This document shows, piece by piece, positions 9,585-21,600 of a DNA stretch of 64,000 bases. Source of the DNA: Campylobacterales bacterium (GTDB lineage: Bacteria; Campylobacterota; Campylobacteria; Campylobacterales; Sulfurimonadaceae); the NCBI GenBank assembly GCA_014859655.1, contig JACUTT010000003.1, positions 20,766 through 84,765 of the forward strand. Direction: 5' to 3'. Every line of letters starts with the position of its first letter. The stretch's first letter is position 1. The position numbers and the translations under genes were made by a program. Below the pieces are notes generated by a model. It was not told the origin of the DNA, did not search any database, and saw only the letters and a list, made by a program, of their open reading frames with translations.

Positions 9585-10365
9585 CTTTCTCTCCTTTATT
9601 TTGATTGCTGTCTTCTTTTCTGCCTATTTTTACCAGGAAGATGAAGAATCCAAATACGATTAACAACATTACAGCACCCACGACCTTCTCCCACATAAAG
9701 ACATACTTTTTGCCTTGAGGGTCGTAGGAGAAGCAGTAAAGCAGTGTTTTTGCTATGGTAGGACCGACTCTTCCGTCTGCCGATTCGACCAGCGCCATCT
9801 TCACGTCGAAAGGAAGCTGCTCTATCCCGTTAAGGTAGCGCGTGATCTTTCCCTCCGGCGAGAGGATGATCAATGCTGCCGCGTGGATGTAGTCAACCTG
9901 CCCCTGGGCAGTGACCGTTTTCTCAAATGAGAAACCGACCTTGTCTGCAAGCACATGCGAACTGTTGTTCTCCCCGATCACAAAGTGCCAGGCATCCGCC
10001 ACATATGAACGCGTCATAGAGGCAAGATGATTTTTACGTTTAGCCGCAGCAAGATCAGGCGTCTCGTCTTCGGCAAAACTTACCGTAAGCACCTTGTAGT
10101 CTGTGTTTTCAGCCAACTGCAATCGACCCAGCATTTTTGCCAAATCTTCGAGCTGCGGGGTACAGATACCCGCACACCTGAAATAATTCAGGGTAAGTAT
10201 CGTCGGCTTTCCGTCCATTAACTGTTTCAAAGTCACGCGGTTTGACTTTTCGTCGATGAAGGTAAGATCAAGAGGAACTGTCTCCCCCAACTTTTCGTTA
10301 ATTCCCAATGCGTTCGCATACAAGATATTAAAAGACAATAACAACAGCAGTATTACTTTTTGCAT
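9577..10365 (-). CDS. SCO1/SenC-family copper chaperone
   Basis: LTLNYFRCAGICTPQLEDLAKML (CxxxC) with C-terminal TM anchor; overlaps coxA start. Confidence 0.88.
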   Translation of the reverse strand: MQKVILLLLLSFNILYANALGINEKLGETVPLDLTFIDEKSNRVTLKQLMDGKPTILTLNYFRCAGICTPQLEDLAKMLGRLQLAENTDYKVLTVSFAEDETPDLAAAKRKNHLASMTRSYVADAWHFVIGENNSSHVLADKVGFSFEKTVTAQGQVDYIHAAALIILSPEGKITRYLNGIEQLPFDVKMALVESADGRVGPTIAKTLLYCFSYDPQGKKYVFMWEKVVGAVMLLIVFGFFIFLVKIGRKEDSNQNKGEKDE

Positions 10366-10730
10366 ATTACCTCATCCCCTCTTGTATTATTTATTTGCAT
10401 ATTACTCCATTTCTTTAATATTATTTTTATTAATCCTTGGATTTTAGGCATTAAATGCTTAAATGATTATAAAAAGATTAGTTTTATTAATGCTTGATTA
10501 ACACTTCTGTAACAATTGTGGGTTATTTCGAAATCTATTTGAGAGTCTTATACTTAAGATAAATATATAATATAATTATTTAATAGTTTATATCGTTACT
10601 ATATATGATGTATAGTTTTATTTTTTGCACTTGTTTGCTACTACTCTTGTCGATGCAAAAAGAGAAAGACAGCTTCAAAAAAAGGCTATTTCAGGGATTG
10701 TATGAGGAAGAGGGGGTGCTCTTCTGTGCA

Positions 10731-10745
10731 TTTTTAGAGGTGCCC
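10731..10745. repeat. Half-copy of the GGGCACCTCTAAAAA repeat (TTTTTAGAGGTGCCC)
   Basis: Exact 15-bp match to the reverse complement of the repeat arm. Confidence 0.75.
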
Positions 10746-10782
10746 TTAAAATAGATAAAACTAAAGCAGAGCTTAAAAAAGA

Positions 10783-11853
10783 CTATGCATTTTTGAACTT
10801 TTCATAGATAGCACGGACCTCATCGAGATGGGCGATAAAGAGTCCGCACAGCCCAGGATCAAAATGGCTTTCACTCTGCACTTTCAAATACTCAACCGCC
10901 TCTTCAAACGGCCATGACTCCTTATAGGGACGCGTACTGGTCAATGCATCAAAAACATCTGCTATAGCCGTAATGCGGCCATAAAGAGGAATCTGTTCGC
11001 CCTTGAGTCCCTGTGGATACCCACTGCCGTCAAACTTCTCATGGTGGCTTTTCGCAATGACTGCGCCGGCTTTGAGGTAGGGGTTTTGGCTTGAATGCAA
11101 GATCTTCCAGCCGATGTCGCAATGCTTCTTCATCGCATCCATCTCCGCCTCATCGAGCCTGCCTGCTTTAAGCAAGATGGCATCGCTGATGCCGACTTTG
11201 CCGATGTCATGCAAGGGGGAAGCATAAAAAACAATCTCCTGCTCCTCTTCATTCAGGCCATATTTAAGTGCCAGCAGTCTTGAATAGTGTGACACGCGCG
11301 CGACATGGCTAGCTGTTTCGGGATCCTTGTACTCTGCCGCACTGGACAAGACTTTCAGGGCCTCTTGTTCTCGCTGAAGAAGGGTTTGCGTAGCTTTGGC
11401 AACCTCTTTTTGCAGCTGATGATTAAAATCATCCAAGATCAGCTGAGAGAGCTTGAGCTTGGTGATATTACTGATGCGTGCACGGTACTCCGCCGCATTG
11501 ATCGGTTTTTTTAAAAAATCGATCGCACCCATCTTTAGCGCTTCGAGCTTGATCTTCTCGTCATCGCCTGCCGCAGTGATCATAATCGTCATGATCTCAG
11601 GATTGATCGCATGCGCTATTTTCATCAATTCTATTCCGTTAATGTCAGGCATCATGTAGTCAACCAGCAAAATATCAACAGGATTACAGGAGATATACTC
11701 CAGTGCTAACTTAGGATCAGAAAAGGTCAGCATATTGGGGTAGGTCTGCTGCGAGATTGCTTTTAGCAGTTCGAGATTAAAAGTTTCATCATCAACGGCA
11801 ACAACATGCAGCTGCTCGCGCATCTGTTTGTCCGCTCCAGCTTTACTCTGCAT
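10783..11853 (-). CDS. Response regulator: REC + HD-GYP c-di-GMP phosphodiesterase
   Basis: REC (VDDE...[12 protein letters not shown]...KKPI); HDIGKVGI...[21 protein letters not shown]. Start moved to ATG 11853 (AAGG upstream), overlapping the upstream stop. Confidence 0.93.
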   Translation of the reverse strand: MQSKAGADKQMREQLHVVAVDDETFNLELLKAISQQTYPNMLTFSDPKLALEYISCNPVDILLVDYMMPDINGIELMKIAHAINPEIMTIMITAAGDDEKIKLEALKMGAIDFLKKPINAAEYRARISNITKLKLSQLILDDFNHQLQKEVAKATQTLLQREQEALKVLSSAAEYKDPETASHVARVSHYSRLLALKYGLNEEEQEIVFYASPLHDIGKVGISDAILLKAGRLDEAEMDAMKKHCDIGWKILHSSQNPYLKAGAVIAKSHHEKFDGSGYPQGLKGEQIPLYGRITAIADVFDALTSTRPYKESWPFEEAVEYLKVQSESHFDPGLCGLFIAHLDEVRAIYEKFKNA

Positions 11854-14800
11854 CCTTACCCCCGCTATAGTAGTTTTTGAGATCGTCAAAAAGTCTGCTG
11901 AGCTCTTCAAGCTCCTGTGTGTAGTCCATCTTCTGCTTGTTTTTCACACCCTGCTCGATCTGTTCTGCTACTTTTGTTATGCTTTCAAAGCAGAGCGAAG
12001 AACTTGCGCCTTTGAGCTTGTGCGCCAATGCCGAAAGCTCTTCAAGCAGGCTCTGTTTTTGCGCCTGCACCATCTCGTTTAGAATATATTCTGTCGTCTG
12101 AAGGAATTTTTCAAGCAGCCCCCACATGATCTCATCGGGGAGCTCCAGCATCCTGCCTGCCTTTTGCAACGCAGCTTTGATCTCACGCACCGGCACCTGC
12201 GTTTTCTCACTTTTTCTATTTATGGAAGAGTATTTTCGCAACAGGGCTTCAAGATCACTGATATTTACCGGTTTACCCAAAAAAGCATCTATTCCCGCAT
12301 CAATAAAGCCTTTGATGTCATCCTCGGCCACGTTGGAAGTCAGCGCTACAATCAGCGGTGTCTTGTTCACAGGTGCGGCTTCGATTATCTTCTTTGCCGC
12401 CTCTACTCCGTTCATTACCGGCATATTGATGTCCATCAAGATAATATCGAAATGTTTTTGTTTCGCGTACGTGAGCGCTTCCTGCCCGTTCGCCGCGATA
12501 TAAGGCGAGATCCCGTGTTTTGCCAGAAGCTCAGTGATGAGTATCTGGTTTACCTCGTTGTCCTCGGCGACTAGGACCTGCAGATGGCTGCCGTCAAAGG
12601 GGAGACTCTTGGGGGAGTTTTTAGACAGGGTGCCGGCATGCTGGTACAAAATATTGTACAACCGCGTCGAACAGCAGTGATAGCAGTTGATCATCTGCAG
12701 GTTCGAGCTCAATGGTATCAGCTGAGACTTCGGGTCGATACAAACAAGCAGAAGCTGCTCTCCTTTGAGCTCCTCATGCAGGGCAAGGGCCTCTTTTTCG
12801 TCAAAGACGATGATGATGTTCTTATCGCTCTCGCGCAGTCTTGCAATGGAGACCATGCTGGTCTCAATGCCGAAAACACCAAGATAGCCTTTCACCTGGT
12901 CGCTGTCCTGGCTGTTTTCAAGAAGATGGATGCGCTGCTGCTTGAGCAGGTCCGAAAGCCTCTGCATCTCTGTCTGGCACTTTTGCAGCTCCAGCACGAA
13001 AGAAAAAGTGCTTCCCTCGTCCTTATGGCTGCTAAGCTCTATTTTGCTTCCCATCAGCCCGACCAGAGAGGAACTGATGCTAAGACCCAGACCTGTACCG
13101 CCGAACTCACGCGTCGTCGAGCTGTCTTCCTGGGCAAAGGCTTCAAAGATCTTCTCCTGCCGCGCTTCGCTAATGCCGATTCCCGTATCTTCTACCGAAA
13201 ACTCTATCTGCTGCGAAGCAGCACTCTCCTGGAGCAGCTTGGCACTAATCCCTACCTTCTGCCCCGGCATAGTGAACTTTAGCGCATTGTTAATCAGGTT
13301 CGAGAGCACCTGCTTGAGATGCAGTCCGTCTGCCTGCAAACACTCTGCTATAGCAAGATCCACGTCGAGATAGTAGGCAATGTTTTTGCTCTGTGCGGTG
13401 GAGAGGTAGTTCATGTAGAGCAGTTCCATCTCTTTGAAGAGGTTGACCTCGATCAGATTGATGTGCAGCTTGCCCTGCTCTATCTTGGAGTAGTCGAGTA
13501 TCTCATTGACGACCCCCAGGAGCATATTGGTCGAATTTTTGATGATGTCGAGGTAGTGGTGCTGCTCCTCGCTGAGCGAGGTCTCACTCAGCAGACCCGC
13601 AAAACCGATGATCCCGTTCATCGGCGTTCTGATCTCATGGCTCATGTTGGCCAGAAAATCGGACTTCGCATGTTTAGCCTCTTCTGCGCGAAGGCGTGCG
13701 TTTTCAAGTTCGGTGATGTCGGTCAGCGTGGAGATGTACATCTCCTCTTGGTTGAAATAGATCCGTTTGGTGCGCACACGGAAGGTCAAAATATTGCCAT
13801 TTTTGTCGAGCATATACTCCTGCTGGAGTATCTCCTCCTCATCATGCGCAAACTCCGAAAGGTGGCACTCGCTGTCGCTGCAGCCGATCCTCCTCCCCTT
13901 CTCATCGACATAAAGATCGCAGATGCAGTCAAACTCGCTTAGAAAATCGTCCACGTCTGTGAAGTCGAAGCAGTCGAAGAACTTCTTGTTTAAAAAAGTG
14001 ACCTTTCCATGCTTCGTGGTCAGGGCTACAATGCTCTCCTGGTTGTCCAAAATCTGGTGCAGCCGCCGCTGGCGCTCTTCCAAGTTTCTCTCATACTGAA
14101 TCATCGCGGTCAGGTCTTCGCGCAGCGCGAGGTACTCAAAGACCTCACCGTCCTTGTCCAAAACAGGAAAAATGGAGGCGTGGACATAGTAGCTCGAGCC
14201 GTCTTTGTTGCGGTTTTGAAGCATTCCTGTCCATGTTTTATTTGATTTTAGCTCTCTCCACATCTCTTCAAACACTGAGGATGGGGTGTCGGGATGGCGG
14301 ACGATGCTGTGCGGCTGACCCACAAGCTCCTCTTTCGAGTAGCCGCTGAGTTCGCAAAAACGGTCATTTGAGTAGATGATGATGCCGCGGGTGTCTGTCT
14401 TGGAAACCAGGATCGATTTATCGAGTGCATTTTTATACTGGCTAAGCAAAGAGATCGAAACCCTGCTCTCTTCGAGCTGTTTGCTTAGCTCCTTGGTCGT
14501 TGCCTCTACTAGATGATGCATAACTGCTGTGGATCGTCGCCTCGGTGCGCTTTGCAGAGGGTCTGATTTTTTTCTTTTTGGCACGACGCTGCTTTCACAG
14601 AGCCCCAGGATCACACTGCTGATGTTGAAAAATCGGTTCTTTCCCCCGCTTCGGGTAAACTCCCCGTAAGAGAAGAAGCCTGCCTGCGGTGCCAGCTGCG
14701 CCAATGCCGTGTACTCCGTCTGCATCTTCTTGTCACAAAACAGCTTTCTTGCTCCGCAGGAGTAGACAAAAAGCGACTCCAGCGGTTGCTGCTGCGCCCG

Positions 14801-15694
14801 GGCATAGATCTCGGCCGTGTTGTCTATGGCGGCGCTTTCGTCGCCGATGCCGAAATAGACCCTGCTCCCCTGGGGAATATGCGAGGAAAAGCACAGAGCG
14901 CCCTCCGGCGTGCTTCCTACTGCAGAACGGGCTATCTCTACCCCCTCCTGTTCAAAGACCAACGGAAACTCGATGATAGACTCGGGAATGTTTTTTATGG
15001 TCTCTTTGCCCAGATACTTCGCGTAAAGATTCAGCGCGATCTCCCCGTCGATCTCATAGATGCAGTTCCCCTGTGAGCGCGTCACCTCCATACCTTTGCC
15101 GATGCGCCTCCAGCCAAAATTGTGGTCCGTAAAACAACGAAGCTCACTCCCGCTCAGTGCTGCAGCCACGACTCCGCCGGGAATGATCTGTGTACCGTGG
15201 ATGACAAAGGGCGTATCAAACAAAAAGTTGTCCCCCGCGCTTCCTCCCACGACAAGGACCTCTTCGCCGCCGGCCTCGTTAAAGCCGCGCAAAAGCTCGT
15301 CGCCGCTGTAGTGCAGGCTATCCATAAAAAGGATGACACATTTGGTATCACTCTGCAGTAATGACGCAGCCATCTCTTTTCCGGTTTCATAAGCCCCGCT
15401 GCCGCTGCCGCTAAAAGTCTTTACCCGGCTTTTGTCAAATTCGCTGATGCTGATAAGCGTCTTTTTCTCATGTACGCTTCCCTCAAGGATCTCTCCGCAG
15501 CTCGATGTGCCGATGATATGCGCCTGGGGAAAATGGGCCTTGATGCTCCTGGTGATCTCAGCCAGTGCTTTTTTGTCCAGTACCCCGTCAAATATCTGTA
15601 CCAGTATCTGTCCCAATGAACCCGAACCCCACTCTTGCTCAAGCCAGGAAAGCATCTTCTCTGTGGTCTCATAAAGATAATTAGTGCTTCGCAT
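11843..15694 (-). CDS. FIST-domain hybrid histidine kinase (FIST-PAS-PAS-HisKA-HATPase-REC-HPt)
   Basis: 1283 aa; FIST ([21 protein letters not shown]), PAS ([21 protein letters not shown]), [33 protein letters not shown] ([16 protein letters not shown]), HPt ([13 protein letters not shown]). Confidence 0.92.
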   Translation of the reverse strand: MRSTNYLYETTEKMLSWLEQEWGSGSLGQILVQIFDGVLDKKALAEITRSIKAHFPQAHIIGTSSCGEILEGSVHEKKTLISISEFDKSRVKTFSGSGSGAYETGKEMAASLLQSDTKCVILFMDSLHYSGDELLRGFNEAGGEEVLVVGGSAGDNFLFDTPFVIHGTQIIPGGVVAAALSGSELRCFTDHNFGWRRIGKGMEVTRSQGNCIYEIDGEIALNLYAKYLGKETIKNIPESIIEFPLVFEQEGVEIARSAVGSTPEGALCFSSHIPQGSRVYFGIGDESAAIDNTAEIYARAQQQPLESLFVYSCGARKLFCDKKMQTEYTALAQLAPQAGFFSYGEFTRSGGKNRFFNISSVILGLCESSVVPKRKKSDPLQSAPRRRSTAVMHHLVEATTKELSKQLEESRVSISLLSQYKNALDKSILVSKTDTRGIIIYSNDRFCELSGYSKEELVGQPHSIVRHPDTPSSVFEEMWRELKSNKTWTGMLQNRNKDGSSYYVHASIFPVLDKDGEVFEYLALREDLTAMIQYERNLEERQRRLHQILDNQESIVALTTKHGKVTFLNKKFFDCFDFTDVDDFLSEFDCICDLYVDEKGRRIGCSDSECHLSEFAHDEEEILQQEYMLDKNGNILTFRVRTKRIYFNQEEMYISTLTDITELENARLRAEEAKHAKSDFLANMSHEIRTPMNGIIGFAGLLSETSLSEEQHHYLDIIKNSTNMLLGVVNEILDYSKIEQGKLHINLIEVNLFKEMELLYMNYLSTAQSKNIAYYLDVDLAIAECLQADGLHLKQVLSNLINNALKFTMPGQKVGISAKLLQESAASQQIEFSVEDTGIGISEARQEKIFEAFAQEDSSTTREFGGTGLGLSISSSLVGLMGSKIELSSHKDEGSTFSFVLELQKCQTEMQRLSDLLKQQRIHLLENSQDSDQVKGYLGVFGIETSMVSIARLRESDKNIIIVFDEKEALALHEELKGEQLLLVCIDPKSQLIPLSSNLQMINCYHCCSTRLYNILYQHAGTLSKNSPKSLPFDGSHLQVLVAEDNEVNQILITELLAKHGISPYIAANGQEALTYAKQKHFDIILMDINMPVMNGVEAAKKIIEAAPVNKTPLIVALTSNVAEDDIKGFIDAGIDAFLGKPVNISDLEALLRKYSSINRKSEKTQVPVREIKAALQKAGRMLELPDEIMWGLLEKFLQTTEYILNEMVQAQKQSLLEELSALAHKLKGASSSLCFESITKVAEQIEQGVKNKQKMDYTQELEELSRLFDDLKNYYSGGKDAE

Positions 15695-15882
15695 TATTTA
15701 CTGTTCCCATTGGCTGATGCCCTAGTATAAATATTTAAAATCAAAACATTTTCTTATAATATACCAAAACTTTTGCTTTAATTGCCATAAAGTTGTTGTT
15801 TTTTATAAATAGGTATAATTTAACAATTTTTTAAGATTCTACCGCTATTATAATCGGTTTCGTATCAACAAAAAATACTTTA

Positions 15883-15907
15883 GGGCACCTCTAAAAACTG
15901 GGTTTTT
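15883..15907. repeat. Truncated copy of the palindromic repeat immediately 5' of a start codon
   Basis: gggcacctcTAAAAACtggGTTTTTA followed by ATG at 15909; the right arm loses homology at the start codon. Confidence 0.7.
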
Positions 15908-15908
15908 A

Positions 15909-17222
15909 ATGAAAAAAAATATTTTAGTCGTCGAAGACAATGAGCTCAATCTCGAAGTGATCCGGCTTCTCGTAAGCCAGTATGCCCAGGAGCAGGACGA
16001 GCCTATCGAAATCTTTAGCGCCAGTGATGGACAGATGGCGGTGGAGCTGTGCAAGATGCAGCAGATCGACATTATCTTTATGGACCTGATGATGCCGATC
16101 ATGGGTGGCATCGAAGCGACCAAACAGATCAAAGCCGCGCACCCCAAGACAATGATCATCGCTGTCTCCGCTTACGGGGATGAGGAGAAACAAAAACAGA
16201 TGCTGCGTAACGGGGCCGAAGATTATATGACAAAGCCTCTTAATGCCCTCCTCTTCAAAAACCGCCTGCGCAATTATCTGAAGCTGCTCAAAACCCGAAA
16301 CCACATTGGCAACAAGGCAAAGGCGCGCAACCTTTTCACCTCAAAGGCCTATAACTACCACATAGACTTCACCGTGGCCACCGATGCAGATCTTTCGGAG
16401 TTTTGGGAGGCGATACTGATGCGCTTTGACTTTCAGCGTCACATCGAACATATAAGCGATTTTGTCCGTTTCGTCTACCGTCTGGGCATGCTTCAGCTGC
16501 AAAACAGGTACAAGTTCCATATTGTGATCGAAGAAGACACCGAGCATTTCTACTTTACGCTCGACAACATCAAGATGTTGGGATGCGTCAAGATTAGCGC
16601 CCTGCTGGCGAAGCATTACGAGCAGGCAGAGTATCTGTGCAAGGAGAACATTCTGAGTTTTTCACTCGCAAAGATGCCGCCCGAAGAGCTCGAAGTACTT
16701 CTGCCGGACGCGCCTGCTATAGCCGCCCCGGCGCAAAACGCCAATGCTATCATAATGCAAACACCCAAAGATGAAGAGAAAAGGACATTTGCTATCCTCG
16801 AACCCGATGAGCTGCAAGAGTTTGAGGACTACCTTCTCAAACTCCGCTCGCTTATCCTCATGATGGAAAACAGCAGCCTTGAAGCCTCCGATATCGAAGA
16901 ACTTTGCAGCTGCTTCAATGAAATGGGTTCTATTCTCTCCATATCCAACGACAGCTACGTCCTCTCCAATGCCCTCAAACAGCTCTCTTCTGCTATAGCG
17001 CACAACCATGAGAATTTCAGCGAGAGTTCCTCCCAGCTCTTTGACTTTGTCAACGCCTTTGTCAACGACCTCATCTTCTGGAAAAACAAGATATTTTACG
17101 AGGGCGCGCCGAGCGTCGACTTCCTCAACGACTCCATCACCAGCAACGCCAACATGCTCCACTCCCTCCTGCAGCCCAGCACAAAGGGCGATGAAGAGCT
17201 TGATGACATTTTTGATTTCTAG
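15909..17222 (+). CDS. Response regulator: REC + uncharacterised middle region + helical C-terminal module (tail DDIFDF)
   Basis: REC VVEDNELNLEV...DIIFMDLMMPIMGGIEATKQI...TKPLNA; C-terminal region unrecognised but similar to the next gene. Confidence 0.85.
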   Translation: MKKNILVVEDNELNLEVIRLLVSQYAQEQDEPIEIFSASDGQMAVELCKMQQIDIIFMDLMMPIMGGIEATKQIKAAHPKTMIIAVSAYGDEEKQKQMLRNGAEDYMTKPLNALLFKNRLRNYLKLLKTRNHIGNKAKARNLFTSKAYNYHIDFTVATDADLSEFWEAILMRFDFQRHIEHISDFVRFVYRLGMLQLQNRYKFHIVIEEDTEHFYFTLDNIKMLGCVKISALLAKHYEQAEYLCKENILSFSLAKMPPEELEVLLPDAPAIAAPAQNANAIIMQTPKDEEKRTFAILEPDELQEFEDYLLKLRSLILMMENSSLEASDIEELCSCFNEMGSILSISNDSYVLSNALKQLSSAIAHNHENFSESSSQLFDFVNAFVNDLIFWKNKIFYEGAPSVDFLNDSITSNANMLHSLLQPSTKGDEELDDIFDF

Positions 17223-17341
17223 GATGCTTAGGCGTTCTTATTAGAGGGAATTTTGGTTTTTAAGTTAAGTTCAACTACTATTGCAAACTTATCTAAACAT
17301 TCAGGAACTTAGATGTACTCATATGTCAAACGGATAAAACT

Positions 17342-18634
17342 ATGAAAAAAATATTAATAGTCGACGATAATGAAAACAACAGAATGCTCCTGCGGGCACT
17401 TTTAGAAGATTATGCGGAGGACAATCAGGTAGCCTTGAGTCTTGACGAAGCCGCTAACGGCAATGAGGCATGTCTGGCTGCACAAAAGATACATTATGAC
17501 CTCATCCTGATGGATATCATGATGCCGCAGATGGACGGTATCGAAGCGACTCGGCAAATTCGCGGATTTGACGCCAAGGTAATGATCGTTGCTGTTTCGG
17601 CGGTTGATGACGGTGAACGCCAGCGCCAGATAATTCAAAACGGCGCGGAGGATTACATTCCCAAACCTATCAATGCCGACATATTTGCGGCACGTATGAG
17701 CATCTACTTTTCCCTCATCGCCTCGCGTAGCAGCGTGCACAAAAAAGATCACCTCACGCCTGAAAATCTCTTTAGCAGTGATATTTTCAGCCGTAAATTT
17801 CTTTTTTATGTGCACAACGACGATGAACTTGCCGAGTTTTGGGAGTACTACCTGCTCGAATCTCCCGAACGCAGCGAAGAGCTCAGCGATGCGACGCGAA
17901 CACTCTACGCCGTCGCTGCCGTGGCTGTCAACATGGGTGAAAAGCCGAGCATTGCGGTAGAGGAGTCCCTGGATGAGCTTTACCTCACCCTTGTGGGACT
18001 TGAAAACATCAACCCCAAAATCATTACGCTCATCATGCTTAAAAACCCCATCGTTACTGACTATAAAATGGACGCAGACAAACTCTGCATCCGCGTCCAG
18101 CGTCCCTTGACACAAGTACCTGCCACGCCTGCTTTAAAAGCAGAGCCTGTACAAGCAGCGGTTTATACCCCCGCTGAGGAGACGATTCAAGTCTATGACT
18201 ACATGGACCCCGAGGACCTGCTCGATCTCAAAGAGTACGTCGGCAAGCTCAACTCTTTGATGATGATCGTCGGCAGCGCCATCGATGGCACTGAGGTCGA
18301 AGAGATCGCTGCAAACCTGCAGCAGATCAGCAGCGTGAGCGCAGGCTATACCCAAAGCTACCCTATCTCTGTGGCACTGGGAAGATTGGGCAGCGTCATT
18401 GCAGCCCAAGTAGAGAGATTTATCGAAAAATCCAATGACCTTGCGCCGATGTGCAGCGCATTCGGACGCGACCTGGGCAGATGGATAGAGCTTATCTTTG
18501 TCAAAGGCGCGAGCAGTGTGCACTACATGGATGACACCATACTCGTCAATGCACAAACCATCGAAGATATATTGAGCATGGATGACGAACAGGCAGGATC
18601 AGCAGAGGACCTCGGGGATATATTTGATTTCTAA
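17342..18634 (+). CDS. Response regulator paralogous to 15909-17222 (tail GDIFDF)
   Basis: REC VDDNENNRMLL...DLILMDIMMPQMDGIEATRQI...PKPINA; similar C-terminal module. Confidence 0.85.
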   Translation: MKKILIVDDNENNRMLLRALLEDYAEDNQVALSLDEAANGNEACLAAQKIHYDLILMDIMMPQMDGIEATRQIRGFDAKVMIVAVSAVDDGERQRQIIQNGAEDYIPKPINADIFAARMSIYFSLIASRSSVHKKDHLTPENLFSSDIFSRKFLFYVHNDDELAEFWEYYLLESPERSEELSDATRTLYAVAAVAVNMGEKPSIAVEESLDELYLTLVGLENINPKIITLIMLKNPIVTDYKMDADKLCIRVQRPLTQVPATPALKAEPVQAAVYTPAEETIQVYDYMDPEDLLDLKEYVGKLNSLMMIVGSAIDGTEVEEIAANLQQISSVSAGYTQSYPISVALGRLGSVIAAQVERFIEKSNDLAPMCSAFGRDLGRWIELIFVKGASSVHYMDDTILVNAQTIEDILSMDDEQAGSAEDLGDIFDF

Positions 18635-18643
18635 GCTTAGGAA

Positions 18644-21600
18644 ATGAGAATGGTACGCGAACACATACGCAAGGCGGCAGCATGGGCAGGTGGCACCAAC
18701 CGCTCTATTCGTTCCTCTTTGATCGTCTGGTTTTTTCTTCTGGCAATTTTTCCCTTTGTCTCGGTTTCCTGGTATACCTATGAAAAAACCATCCAAAACG
18801 TTGAACAGATGCAGCGCGTCAAACTTGAGGACAGCTCTGTTCAGCAGGTAGAGGGCCTGTTAAAGCGTTTTTACGAGACCCATAGAGACATACAGGGATG
18901 GTCAAAATTCAAGGAGACAAAGGCTCTTTTTTCGGCACTTCACCGCGAACATAAAAACAGCGGCCTCAGTCTGAAAACCTATGTCCAAAGCCCCGCATAT
19001 GCCGCACTCACCGCCCAGCACACAGACCTTCTGGAAGTGGCTAAAAAACACTTTGCCCACATTCACGATATTTTCCTGATCGACCTTGAGGGCAACATCC
19101 TCTACACCGTCGCCAAAGAATCCGACCTGGGGACCAACCTCATCAGCGGGGACTATGCCGCCACCCGCTTTGCGGCTGCGTTTCGTAAAACCCGAGAGGA
19201 TGAAGGCGCGTATTTTTCAGATATGGAGCATTATGCGCCGAGCGCTGGTGCGATTACAGGTTTTATTACCCAGCCGCTTTATGATGCCTCAACCACAATG
19301 ATAGGAGTCATAGGCCTTAAACTAGATATGGACATACTGCTCTCTAGCACAGAGACAAAGCAGAAGAGCAGCATTTCTCATTATCTTGTCGGAGAGGATG
19401 GCCTCCTGCGCACGATGATAAATGACCCGCAGGAGCTCCTTAGTCGGCGCATAAGTTCGACACTTTTTCACAACTGGCAAAAGAACCATGCCCTGCCTCC
19501 CTCTGCGTCCCAAGAGAGGCTCAATATGGCTATTTGCTATCAGGGTCCTGATGCGCGGATGGTAATGGGACACGCTGAGTCGGTAGACCTGCTGGGCGTC
19601 AAGTGGGTGCACATAAGCGAAATAGACGAAGAGGACCTCATGGCGGTTCCTCGCACTCTTGCCTTTCTTATCAGCGGCTTGAGCCTTCTCATCGTCATTC
19701 TGGTCATGGGAATGGCAATTCTTATCTCCGGACGCATCACCCGGCCCATTGCGGCACTTTCCGAGGCGAGCCACCGTTATATGCGCGGGGAAAAAGATAT
19801 CCGCGTCGCGATACTTTCGGAAAATGAGATTGGTGAGTTTGCGATGGTGTTCAACCGCCTTATCCAGGCACAAGAAGAAAACGAGCGTGCACTTAGTAGC
19901 CTTGCCCATGAAGCAAAAGAGGCGCTCAGCTCTTTGGAAGAGCAAAAACATGCCCTTGACGCACACTCCATCGTGACGATCACGAATGTCAAAGGCACCA
20001 TCACCTATGTCAACCAAAAATTTGAAGAGATAAGCGGCTATAGTGAAGCAGAACTTCTCGGCGCCAACCACCACATTATCGAATCAGGCTTTCATCCCAA
20101 AGCCTTTTGGACAAACATGTACCACACCATCAGCCAGGGAGAGACATGGCATGCCGAGGTATGCAACAAGGCCAAAAACGGAAGGCTCTACTGGGTGGAC
20201 ACAAGCATCGTTCCTTTTTTAAACGGTGAGGGCAAACCGGTAAAATACATCGCCATCCGCACCGACATCACCGCGCGAAAAAATGCCGAAATGCTCATTT
20301 CCGAAAAAGAAGGGACCTTGCAGACACTTCTGAACTCCGTGGCAGAGGGGATATACGGGATTGACACACACGGTAACTGTACTTTTGTCAACCGCTCTTT
20401 TTTACGCATGCTCGGCTTTGAAAACGAAGAAGAGGTTCTGGGAAAGCACATCCACTCTCTCATCCACCATTCGCACGAAGACGGCTCGCCCTATCCGGCT
20501 TCGAAATGCAAGATGTACAAGGCCAACATAACCCATGCGCCTTCGCATGCCGATGACGAGGTCTTTTGGCGCCGTGACGGCAGCAGCGTAGCTGTTGAGT
20601 ATTGGTCCTATCCTATGATGCGCGAAGGGGCCTTTGTCGGGGCCGTTGCCACTTTTCTTGACATCAGCGAACGCAAAAAAGCCCAGATGGAAATTCTTGC
20701 AGCCAAAGATATTGCCGAGTCCTCCGCGCGGGCTAAGAGCGAGTTTTTAGCGACCATGAGCCATGAGATCCGCACCCCGATGAATGGGGTTTTGGGCATG
20801 CTCGGGCTGCTTTCTTACTCCCAACTGGATGAAACCCAGCGCCATCAGCTGAATCTGGCCAGCGGCAGCGCGAACTCTTTGTTGGGGCTGATCAACGATA
20901 TTCTTGACTTCTCCAAGGTCGAAGCGGGAAAAATGGAACTCGAGATGATCGAGTTCAACCTGCGCGAGGAGCTGGGAGATTTTGCCGAAGCGATCTCGTT
21001 CAAAGCCCAGGACAAGGGGCTGGAGCTCATCTTGGACACCACGCAGCTTAAACGGCAAAATGTCATCACCGACCCGGGACGCCTGCGTCAGATCTTAACC
21101 AATCTCGTCGACAATGCGGTCAAATTTACCCACCGCGGCGAGATTGTCATCAGAGTGCGGCTCGAAGAGAGCGACGAAGGCCATGGAGAGCTCTTCATTG
21201 AGGTACGCGACACCGGCATCGGAATTCCCGCTGACAAAATCGATACCCTCTTTGAGAGTTTTACCCAGGCAGATACCAGCACCACACGAAAATATGGGGG
21301 CACAGGCTTAGGCCTTGCGATCGCCAAACAGCTCTGCGTGCTGATGGGCGGTTCTATTCATGCGACAAGCACACAGTACGAGGGGAGTACTTTTCATATG
21401 AAGATCAGGGTTGGGCTTAGCAACAAGCCTGCACTGACACTTCCTGACGTCTCGGTCAAAGGCCGCTCCGTGCTCGTCGTCGATGACAACGACACCAACC
21501 GTGCGGTAGTGCGGGCACAGCTTGAACTCTGGGGCATGGAAGTGTACGAGGCCGAAGATCCTCTTATCGCCTTTGATTACTGCCGCATCCGCATTTCGCA

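Noticed and set aside
10731-15907. FIST/HD-GYP gene pair as a transposon bounded by the GGGCACC repeats
   Set aside because: Ends are in the wrong orientation (GGTGCCC ... GGGCACC, tips facing inward), so this is not a simple IS or composite element; more likely two independent remnants.
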